DNA of 5,610 nucleotides from DATJFH01 sp035495815 (GTDB lineage: Bacteria > Acidobacteriota > Terriglobia > Bryobacterales > Bryobacteraceae), in contig DATJFH010000380.1 of assembly GCA_035495815.1 (NCBI GenBank), forward strand, positions 1 through 5,610, given 5' to 3'. The position numbers and the translations under genes are program-made. The notes beneath the pieces were generated by a model. It did not search any database. It was given only the letters and a program-made list of their open reading frames with translations, and was not told the DNA's origin. Below are positions 1 to 5,610 of the stretch, one piece after another. Position 1 is the stretch's first letter, and the number at the start of each line of letters is the position of its first letter.

Positions 1-3
1 GCG

Positions 4-24
4 CTGGAGGCGAAACGCCTCAAG
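4..24. repeat. Short inverted repeat (hairpin) upstream of ilvC
   Basis: Positions 7-12 (GAGGCG) and 16-21 (CGCCTC) are perfect reverse complements around an AAA triloop. The arms extend to 4-12 and 16-24 with a single mismatch (6/22), giving a stem of about nine positions. No T-run follows, so it is not a canonical intrinsic terminator. It lies about 70 bases before the ilvC start and could be a processing or stabilising hairpin between operon genes, part of a leader, or chance in GC-rich DNA. The rest of 1-92 shows no complete gene and no convincing sigma-70 promoter. Confidence 0.4.
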
Positions 25-83
25 TTACAACCACCCATCCCCACACGAGCAGTTGAAGTCGGGTAGGCATCGCAGCCGCCCAT

Positions 84-87
84 GGAG
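84..87 (+). promoter_or_regulatory. Ribosome binding site of ilvC
   Basis: GGAG lies five bases before the ATG at 93, an acceptable Shine-Dalgarno position. It supports ATG 93 over the nearby ATG at 82, which is in another frame and does not give a KARI protein. Confidence 0.6.
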
Positions 88-92
88 CAGAA

Positions 93-1127
93 ATGGCGAA
101 ACGCTTTTACGAAAAAGACGGAAACCTGGAGCAGTTGAGCGGCCGCACGGTCGCGATTATCGGCTACGGCAGCCAAGGCCACGCCCATGCCTTGAACCTG
201 CGCGACTCGGGCGTTGACGTAGTGGTCGGACTGTACCCTGGCAGCAAGTCGTGGTCGAAGGCCGAGGCGGCAGGCCTCAAGGTCATGACGACCGCCGATG
301 CTGCCAAGGCCGCCAACGTGATTATGATTCTCGTGGCGGATCACATCCAGGGCGACCTGTATAACAACGAAGTCGCGCCGCACATGACTGAGGGCAAAAC
401 CCTCATGTTCGCGCACGGATTCAACATCCACTTCGGCCAGATCACCGCGCCCCCAGACGTAGACGTCTCCATGATCGCGCCGAAAGCCCCCGGCCACCGC
501 GTGCGCGAGCTGTACACGGAGGGCGTCGGCGTGCCGGCCCTGGTCGCCGTCCACCAGAACCCCAGCGGCCGCGCCCTCGAGCAAGCGCTTGCCTATTCGC
601 TGGCGCTGGGCTGCCTCAAAGCCGGCACTATCGAAACCAACTTCCGCGAAGAGACTGAAAGCGACCTTTTCGGCGAGCAGTCCGTGCTGTGCGGTGGCGC
701 GAGCGAGCTGATCCGCGCCGGGTTCGAAACGCTGGTCGAGGCCGGTTATGCCCCCGAGATCGCCTACTTCGAGTGCCTGCACGAATTGAAGCTGATCGTC
801 GATCTTATCTATGAAGGCGGGCTCGGCTACATGCGCTACTCGATCTCCGACACGGCTGAATACGGCGACTACACCCGTGGCCCCCGCATCGTCAACGAGC
901 AGACCCGCGCCGAGATGAAGAAGATCCTCAAGGAGATCCAGTCCGGAGAGTTCGCCCGGCAGTGGATCGCCGAGAACAAGGAAGGCCGCCACAAGTTCCT
1001 GGAGATGCGGCGGGCGGCCCAGGATCAGCCCATCGAGAAGGTCGGTCGCGAGCTGCGCCAGATGATGACGTTTCTCAAAAAGAAGAAAGAGGTAGGCGTG
1101 CCGCAGGAAGCGGCTGCCGTCAAGTAA
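93..1127 (+). CDS. ilvC: Ketol-acid reductoisomerase (NADP(+)), class I short form
   Basis: Cytosolic Mg-dependent enzyme that isomerises and reduces 2-acetolactate to 2,3-dihydroxyisovalerate, and 2-aceto-2-hydroxybutyrate to the isoleucine precursor. At 344 aa it has the usual class I length. The Rossmann domain covers about residues 1-182, with dinucleotide motif GYGSQGHAHALNLRDSG at 24-40. His108 lies in AHGFNIHFG, and APKAPGH at 130-135 carries Lys131. The knotted C-terminal domain, about 183-330, supplies the expected metal ligands Asp191 and Glu195 (DLFGEQ), Glu227 and Glu231, plus Ser252 in SISDTAEYG. All key residues are present, so it should be active. The cofactor-specificity loop at 47-54 reads LYPGSKSW: both phosphate-contacting serines (51, 53) remain, but Tyr48 sits where many homologues have Arg. 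A GGAG site supports the start. cimA begins two bases after the stop, indicating one operon; ilvB/ilvN probably lie upstream outside the window (inference from common gene order). Confidence 0.97.
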   Translation: MAKRFYEKDGNLEQLSGRTVAIIGYGSQGHAHALNLRDSGVDVVVGLYPGSKSWSKAEAAGLKVMTTADAAKAANVIMILVADHIQGDLYNNEVAPHMTEGKTLMFAHGFNIHFGQITAPPDVDVSMIAPKAPGHRVRELYTEGVGVPALVAVHQNPSGRALEQALAYSLALGCLKAGTIETNFREETESDLFGEQSVLCGGASELIRAGFETLVEAGYAPEIAYFECLHELKLIVDLIYEGGLGYMRYSISDTAEYGDYTRGPRIVNEQTRAEMKKILKEIQSGEFARQWIAENKEGRHKFLEMRRAAQDQPIEKVGRELRQMMTFLKKKKEVGVPQEAAAVK

Positions 1128-1129
1128 TT

Positions 1130-2737
1130 ATGAAAATCTTCACCTTTGATACGACCCTCAGGGACGGCACGCAGGGCGAAGCCGTTTCGTTTTCCGTGGA
1201 TGACAAACTCGTGATCGCCCAGAAACTGGACGATCTGGGGATTGACTACATTGAAGGCGGCTGGCCGGGGTCGAATCCAAAGGATGAAGACTTTTTCGAG
1301 CGCGCCAAGGAGCTGAAGCTGAAGCACGCCAAGCTGACGGCCTTCGGCTCCACGCGCTTCGCCAAAAACCCGGTTGAGGAAGACCGCAACGTGCGCAAGC
1401 TCCTCGCCGCCGAAACACCTGTCGTCTCGATCTTCGGCAAGAGCTGGGAGCTGCACACCCGCCGCGCTCTGGGAGTAACCGAGGAGGAGAACCTGAAGCT
1501 GATCTCGGACACGGTGGGCTATATCAAGGCCCGCGGCCGGGAGGTCGTCTACGACGCCGAGCACTTCTTCGACGGTTATCACGACAATCCGGACTTCGCC
1601 CTGCGCACGCTCGAGGCCGCGAAGAACGCCGGCGCCGACGTGCTCTGCCTCTGCGACACCAATGGCGGCACGGTCACCGGCCGGCTGGAGGAAGTCGCCG
1701 CCGAAGTGCGCAAGCGCTTCGACGGCGTGCTCGGCATCCACCCGCACAACGATTCGGACGTAGCTGTCGCCAACGCGATGGCGGCCATCGAGCAGGGCTT
1801 CACGCATGTCCAGGGCTGCATCAACGGCTATGGAGAGCGCTGCGGAAACGCCAATCTCGCCTCCATCATCGCCAACCTGGAATTGAAGCTGGGCCACACC
1901 ACTATCGGCCCCGAGAAGCTGGCCGGACTCACAGCCGTGGCGCGCTTCATCGCCGAGTTGGCCAATCTCCCCCTGCGCCGCGATCAGCCCTACGTGGGCC
2001 AGAGCGCCTTCGCCCACAAGGGCGGCGTCCACGTCAGCGCCGTCATGAAGGACTCGGCCACCTACGAGCACGTCTCGCCCGCTGCGGTCGGCAACCATCA
2101 GCGTGTGCTGGTGAGCGATCTTTCCGGCCGCAGCAACGTCCTGTACAAGCTCGATCAGCACGGCCTCTCCGGCCGTTTGACCGAGGAGGCCCGCCGCGAG
2201 CTCCTCGAGCGGATCAAGCAGATGGAGTACGAGGGATACGAGCTCGAAGCGGCCGAAGGCACATTCGAGCTCCTGGTGAGGGAAGCGCTCAACCCCGGCG
2301 TCCATTTCTTCGATGTCGAAGGGTACGAAGTTTCGACCCGCGTGGTCGCGGCCGGCTCCCGTTCAACCGCCACCGTAAATCTCAAGGCAAAGGACGGCAT
2401 CCACTCCGCCACCGCCACCGGCCACGGTCCGGTCAACGCGCTCGACGTCTGCCTGCGCAAGTGCCTTTCCGCCCTGTACCCACGGATATCCGATGTCCGG
2501 CTCACCGATTATAAAGTCCGGGTGCTCGATTCGAAGAAGGGCACGGCGGCCAAGGTGCGCGTCCTGGTAGAGTGGTCCGATCACCGCAAAAGCTGGTCGA
2601 CGGTGGGCGTCTCCGATAATGTGATTGAAGCCAGCTGGAACGCGCTGGTCGACGCCATCCGGCTGGAGTTGATGCGCCTCACCGAGCAGGACGATTCGAT
2701 CGAGAAAGCCGTCGAAGACTACTGTTGGGGCGTCTGA
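1130..2737 (+). CDS. cimA: (R)-citramalate synthase (CimA, Geobacter-type, TIGR00977-like)
   Basis: DRE-TIM metallolyase that condenses pyruvate with acetyl-CoA to (R)-citramalate, the first step of the threonine-independent route to 2-oxobutyrate and isoleucine. The open frame continues upstream to an ATG at 962, but those 56 codons overlap ilvC. ATG 1130 gives the family-typical start MKIFTFDTTLRDGTQGE and 535 aa. The TIM barrel spans about residues 1-290: Arg11-Asp12 (catalysis and metal), GGWPGSNPKD at 43-52, LCDTNGGT at 174-181, the metal-binding HPH at 204-206, and GERCGNANL at 235-243 with Asn240. QSAFAHKGGVH at 291-301 is conserved in this superfamily. The LeuA-type C-terminal domain, about 390-515, includes DYKVRVLDSKKGTAAKVRVL at 460-479, characteristic of CimA; such domains usually mediate feedback inhibition. 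No good Shine-Dalgarno lies close to the ATG (AGGAAG ends 19 bases away), so translational coupling to ilvC is likely. 2-isopropylmalate synthase is the main alternative, but GGWPGSNPKD and the C-terminus favour CimA. Confidence 0.93.
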   Translation: MKIFTFDTTLRDGTQGEAVSFSVDDKLVIAQKLDDLGIDYIEGGWPGSNPKDEDFFERAKELKLKHAKLTAFGSTRFAKNPVEEDRNVRKLLAAETPVVSIFGKSWELHTRRALGVTEEENLKLISDTVGYIKARGREVVYDAEHFFDGYHDNPDFALRTLEAAKNAGADVLCLCDTNGGTVTGRLEEVAAEVRKRFDGVLGIHPHNDSDVAVANAMAAIEQGFTHVQGCINGYGERCGNANLASIIANLELKLGHTTIGPEKLAGLTAVARFIAELANLPLRRDQPYVGQSAFAHKGGVHVSAVMKDSATYEHVSPAAVGNHQRVLVSDLSGRSNVLYKLDQHGLSGRLTEEARRELLERIKQMEYEGYELEAAEGTFELLVREALNPGVHFFDVEGYEVSTRVVAAGSRSTATVNLKAKDGIHSATATGHGPVNALDVCLRKCLSALYPRISDVRLTDYKVRVLDSKKGTAAKVRVLVEWSDHRKSWSTVGVSDNVIEASWNALVDAIRLELMRLTEQDDSIEKAVEDYCWGV

Positions 2738-2747
2738 CGGATCCGTC
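2736..2747. repeat. 12-bp perfect palindrome between convergent cimA and recN
   Basis: GACGGATCCGTC is its own reverse complement and begins inside the cimA stop codon (TGA 2735-2737). It takes up about half of the 22-base gap before the recN stop. As RNA it could form only a short stem with a GATC loop, and no T-tract flanks it on either strand, so a terminator call is not supported. It may be chance. Confidence 0.35.
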
Positions 2748-2759
2748 CGGGAATTTCGA

Positions 2760-4406
2760 TCATCGTTTCACCGCCGCCAACCCGGTCTCGATCAGCCGCT
2801 CGGCCTGCTGCAGCGCCTCGGAAGTGAGCTTCTCGCCCGACAGCATGCGTCCGATCTCCCGCACGCGACCCGCCCGGTCCAGTTCCTCGACGGTCGCCAC
2901 CGTCCGCCCGCCCGCTTCCCGCTTCTCCACCAGGTAATGGTGGTCGGCAAACCCGGCAATCTGAGCCAGGTGCGTGACGCACAGCACCTGATCGGCCGCA
3001 GCCAGCTGCTTCAGACGACGCCCGATCCCTTCCGCCGCGCGCCCGCCCACGCCGGCGTCCACTTCGTCGAACACCAGCGTGCGACCCGCGCCGGACGCCG
3101 CCAGGCACGTCTTCAGGGCCAGCGCAATGCGCGACAGCTCGCCCCCCGAGGCCACCTTCTCCAGCGGTTTCGGTGTCTCTCCCGCGTTCGCCGAGACCAG
3201 AAACCGCGCCGCGTCGGCGCCGGTTTGGCTCCAGGGCGCCGGAGTCAACTCAATCCGGAAGACCGACCGCTCCATCGCCAGCGAGGCCAGCTCGCCCACT
3301 ACCTGCCGCTCCAGTTCTTGCGCCGCCTTCCTGCGGGCCGCGGTCAGCCGCGCCGCCGCCGTTTCAAACGCCACTGCCAGTTCGGACTGCCGTTTTCGCA
3401 GCGCCTCCATCCGCTCGCCCGTGTTCTCCACCGCGCCGATCTGCAGGCGCACTTCTTCGAGGAAAGCGATCACTTCCTCGAGGCTCGCTCCGTACTTCCG
3501 TTTGAGCTTGTCGAGCGCCGCCAGTCGCTCCTCGATCTGCTCCAGCCGCATCGGATTGGGCTCGAGCTTATCCAGATAGTCTCGCAGCGAATAGGAGGCT
3601 TCCTGAATGGCGATCGCCGCCGGCTCCAGAGTCTCGCGTATCGCCGCCACCGACGTATCGATGCGCGCCAGATCGTCCAGCCTCTTCGTGGCAGCGCGCA
3701 CCATGGTCAGCGCCGAGTCCGGAGAATCGTAGAGCGCCGCGAAGGCCGCGCCCGCGCTCTCCTGCAGGCGCTCCAGGCTCATCAGAACACGTCGCTCCTG
3801 CTCGAGCGCTTCGTCTTCACCCGGCTTCGGCGCCGTCGATTCGATCTCCCTCTTCTGGAAATTCCAGAGATCCAGAAGGCGCAGCTTCTCCTGGCCGCCG
3901 CGCTCCAGTTCTTCCAACTGCTTTTTTACCGCTGTCCAATTCGCAAACAGCTCGTGAACCGAATCGCGCGAGCCGGCGAACTGGTCCAGCATGCGGAGCT
4001 GCGCCTCGGGCGAAAACAGGAGCTGCTGTTCGTGCTGCCCGTGAATATCGCCAAGCAGCGGCGCGAGTTCTTTAAGAAGCGCGGCGGCGGCCGGACGGCT
4101 GCCGATAAACGCGCGTGACTTTCCTCCGGCCAGGATCTCCCGCTCGATGAGCAGTTCTCCCTCCTCGACGGCCAGATCGACGCCGCTCAGATCCGGGGCG
4201 GTGAAGATGCCGGAAACCCGCGCGCGATCCTGCCCGGACCGGATCATATCGGCGGACGCCCGGCCGCCGAACAGAAGTCCGAGCGCATCGACGACGATCG
4301 ATTTCCCGCTGCCGGTCTCGCCGGTCAGAAGATTCAGACCGGCGTGGAAACGGATCCGTAAGCGGTCCACCACCGCGTAATTTTCAACTACCAGCTCGAG
4401 GAGCAT
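2760..4406 (-). CDS. recN: DNA repair protein RecN (SMC-like ATPase)
   Basis: Cytosolic, nucleoid-associated SMC-family ATPase that acts in recombinational repair of double-strand breaks with RecA. At 548 aa it matches the family length (about 550). MLLELVVENYAVVDRLRIRF is a typical RecN N-terminus. Walker A GETGSGKS is at 29-36, and the Q-loop region HGQHEQQLL at 122-130. Charged, Leu/Ala-rich helices from about 150 to 375 form the short coiled-coil arms. The C-terminal ATPase half has the ABC signature VASGGELSRIALALK at 418-432, Walker B TLVFDEVDAGVGG at 443-455 (Asp447, Glu448) and switch motif VTHLAQIAG at 477-485. No catalytic residue is missing. ATG 4406 is the only reasonable start, because an in-frame TAA lies at 4416-4418 with no start codon between. 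There is no Shine-Dalgarno sequence; a TATAAT lies eight bases upstream, suggesting a leaderless mRNA. No E. coli-type or Bacillus-type LexA box is visible in the 34-base upstream gap. The neighbours are functionally unrelated. Confidence 0.97.
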   Translation of the reverse strand: MLLELVVENYAVVDRLRIRFHAGLNLLTGETGSGKSIVVDALGLLFGGRASADMIRSGQDRARVSGIFTAPDLSGVDLAVEEGELLIEREILAGGKSRAFIGSRPAAAALLKELAPLLGDIHGQHEQQLLFSPEAQLRMLDQFAGSRDSVHELFANWTAVKKQLEELERGGQEKLRLLDLWNFQKREIESTAPKPGEDEALEQERRVLMSLERLQESAGAAFAALYDSPDSALTMVRAATKRLDDLARIDTSVAAIRETLEPAAIAIQEASYSLRDYLDKLEPNPMRLEQIEERLAALDKLKRKYGASLEEVIAFLEEVRLQIGAVENTGERMEALRKRQSELAVAFETAAARLTAARRKAAQELERQVVGELASLAMERSVFRIELTPAPWSQTGADAARFLVSANAGETPKPLEKVASGGELSRIALALKTCLAASGAGRTLVFDEVDAGVGGRAAEGIGRRLKQLAAADQVLCVTHLAQIAGFADHHYLVEKREAGGRTVATVEELDRAGRVREIGRMLSGEKLTSEALQQAERLIETGLAAVKR

Positions 4407-4414
4407 TGTAGTCG

Positions 4415-4442
4415 ATTATAAGCGGCGGCGGCCGCGAGTCCT
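4415..4442 (-). promoter_or_regulatory. Predicted sigma-70-type promoter of recN
   Basis: Read on the minus strand, positions 4420-4415 spell a perfect TATAAT -10 box, conspicuous in very GC-rich surroundings. The best -35 candidate is AGGACT at 4442-4437 (three of six matches to TTGACA, 16-base spacer), which overlaps the stop codon of the upstream gene. Eight bases (CGACTACA) separate the -10 box from the recN ATG at 4406. Transcription starting 6-9 bases after the box would begin at or within about two bases of the ATG. The -35 match is weak, so the promoter call rests mainly on the -10 box. Confidence 0.55.
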
Positions 4443-5610
4443 ACCGCACGCTGACGGTGACGTTGGCCTGGCTGGCCACGCCGCCCACCCGAACCACTAC
4501 GGGAGCCGGTCCACTTCCCACCCCGGCCGGAATTCTGGCGTTCACCTGCAGAACCCCGGAAACCGCGCCAGGAGCTTCTCCCACGAACGTGACGTCCGAG
4601 GCGGCCACCGGCACTCCTCCGATGGTGACCGTCACCGGCAGATTCGGAGCCGGCGTCGGCAGTTGTGATCCGGTGATGGCGCCGTCCACGCCGCCCGGCG
4701 TAGTCTGGCCTTCACCCGTGAGGAATATCGATACGACCTTCCCCACGGACTCCGGATTACCCTCGGAGTTGACCGAGCCGTCCTCGTTCAGGATGGCGCC
4801 GGGACCCTCGCCCGAACCGTTCGCCGTAAAGATGCCGGGAGCCGAGTCCACGACCCTGAAGGCGGTCGGCATGGAGGTCTGTCCGTTGAACGTAACCGTC
4901 AGGTTGGTCGTAACCCGGTTGGCGACCGCGTATGGGACAAAGCAGCTGATGCGGTTCGCCGAAGTAGAGACGATGGCGGCCGGAACTCCGTCGAAAGCGA
5001 CCTGCGTGCCGCCGAGCGTAGTGGCCAGCGGTGCGGAGGCGGGCATCGGGACTTCGACCGGCGTCGCCGGTCCCAGGTTGGCGCCGTAGATGATGATGTT
5101 CAGCCCCGGAGAAAGGCCGGTCGGCAGGTAGCTGGCGGCGTTCTGTACCGCCACGATGAACGGCGCTACCACCACCGGCTGCGTGACCGTCAGGCTGATC
5201 GGCAGCGTGATCGGAGAATTGGACGCGCCGCTGACCGTGATGGTCACCGAACCCTGGTAGGTGCCGGCGGCAAGACTTCCCGGATTGATGCTCAACGTGA
5301 CGTTGCCTGGCGTCGTTCCCGAACTCGGACTGACGGAGAGCCAGGGGACTCCGCCGGAAAGCGAATTCGCCGAGACATTGAAGGCCAGTTGCCCTCCACC
5401 CGTCATCGAGATCGAGATCGTTTGCGGCTGCGGCGCGGCGCCGCCGACCTGGAATGTGGCCGGCGCGAGAGCCACCGGATTCACGATCGCCGTCGGTCCG
5501 CTGGGCGTGCCGCCGCCGCCGACCGACAGCGTCACGGCAAAGGAAGCTACGCCCGAGGGAGTGGTTGCGTTCACTGTGCCGCTGTAGATCCCGGCCAGCA
5601 GGCCCAGGGC
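4441..5610 (-). CDS. Partial: BACON-like repeat protein with TIGR03437 C-terminal domain (probably exported, function unknown)
   Basis: This is the C-terminal 389 residues of a larger protein; the frame stays open through the right edge, so the N-terminus and any signal peptide are missing. The GTG at 5574 is not a credible start, because it lies inside a repeat. Residues 1-30 of the fragment end one beta-sandwich unit (GIYSGTV...FAVTLSV). Residues from about 43 to 145 form a second, with PWLSVSPSSGTTPGNVTLSI and GTYQGSVTITV, resembling BACON or related Ig-like domains. From about residue 153 (VQNAASYLPTGLSPG) to the end is a domain of the TIGR03437 type, including ILNEDGSVNSEGNP, FLTGEGQTTPGGVDGAI and the ending LQVNARIPAG...VTVSVR. 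Composition is Gly/Ala/Val/Thr/Ser-rich with one Cys, as expected for an extracellular beta-rich protein. No catalytic motif is visible. The domain is known from Solibacter-like Acidobacteriota, where it ends many large secreted proteins of unknown role. It stops (TAG) 34 bases before recN on the same strand. Confidence 0.88.
   Translation of the reverse strand, partial: ALGLLAGIYSGTVNATTPSGVASFAVTLSVGGGGTPSGPTAIVNPVALAPATFQVGGAAPQPQTISISMTGGGQLAFNVSANSLSGGVPWLSVSPSSGTTPGNVTLSINPGSLAAGTYQGSVTITVSGASNSPITLPISLTVTQPVVVAPFIVAVQNAASYLPTGLSPGLNIIIYGANLGPATPVEVPMPASAPLATTLGGTQVAFDGVPAAIVSTSANRISCFVPYAVANRVTTNLTVTFNGQTSMPTAFRVVDSAPGIFTANGSGEGPGAILNEDGSVNSEGNPESVGKVVSIFLTGEGQTTPGGVDGAITGSQLPTPAPNLPVTVTIGGVPVAASDVTFVGEAPGAVSGVLQVNARIPAGVGSGPAPVVVRVGGVASQANVTVSVR

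Noticed and set aside
1..66. Possible C-terminal tail of an upstream gene (frame 1, about 21 codons ending in TAG at 64-66)
   Set aside because: An ilvN end would be expected by gene order, but the translation (ALEAKRLKLQPPIPTRAVEVG) has no motif I recognise and codon use turns poor in the second half; it is too short to support a call.
962..1129. 56-codon N-terminal extension of cimA from an ATG at 962
   Set aside because: It overlaps the ilvC coding sequence in another frame, its translation is unlike any CimA, and the family-typical N-terminus begins exactly at ATG 1130.
1025..2305. Long open frame (426 codons) on the minus strand opposite cimA
   Set aside because: It lies entirely antisense to a clear CimA and the end of IlvC, shows no recognisable domain, and is the kind of shadow frame that strong G/C third-position bias creates.
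2937..4118. Long plus-strand open frame (393 codons) opposite recN
   Set aside because: Fully antisense to a complete RecN with all ATPase motifs. The Arg/Gln/Leu-rich translation has no family resemblance and is a codon-bias shadow.
4422..4436. GCGGCGGCGGCCGC run between recN and the upstream gene as a terminator
   Set aside because: It can form only a four-base stem, or an 8-bp palindrome without a loop, and no T-tract follows a stable hairpin; it reads better as the GC-rich spacer of the recN promoter.
5572..5574. GTG as the start of the right-hand minus-strand gene
   Set aside because: The frame stays open for 12 more codons to the window edge, and the Val encoded here aligns with the Val of the matching GTYQGSV strand in the next repeat, so it is internal.

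Overview
The window is a GC-rich stretch of ordinary bacterial chromosome. It most likely comes from the phylum Acidobacteriota, probably the Solibacter/Bryobacter lineage (Bryobacterales). The best taxonomic clue is the gene at the right edge. It ends in the C-terminal domain of the TIGR03437 type, which is greatly expanded in Candidatus Solibacter and its relatives, and that domain is preceded by BACON-like beta-sandwich repeats. The assignment rests on recognised motifs, not on a database search.

Layout, left to right. Positions 1-92 are a short non-coding leader with an inverted repeat and a ribosome binding site. Two plus-strand genes of branched-chain amino acid synthesis follow: ilvC (ketol-acid reductoisomerase, 93-1127) and cimA ((R)-citramalate synthase, 1130-2737). 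They are separated by 2 bases and almost certainly form one transcription unit, probably the end of a longer ilv operon that begins outside the window. cimA converges with two minus-strand genes across a 22-base gap. These are recN (DNA repair ATPase, 2760-4406) and, upstream of it, the 3' part of a large, probably exported repeat protein (4441 to the window edge).

How the genes work together. CimA condenses pyruvate with acetyl-CoA to citramalate, a threonine-independent route to 2-oxobutyrate. KARI (IlvC) acts later on the acetohydroxy acids leading to valine, leucine and isoleucine, so the pair fits isoleucine made from pyruvate. recN is functionally unrelated to its neighbours. It appears to have its own promoter, with a perfect TATAAT placed so close to the ATG that the mRNA would be leaderless.

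I see no tRNA, rRNA, CRISPR array, insertion sequence, phage or defence gene, and no evidence of a new multi-gene system. The points most worth checking are the leaderless-looking recN start, the TIGR03437/BACON protein of unknown function, and an atypical cofactor-loop residue in the KARI.
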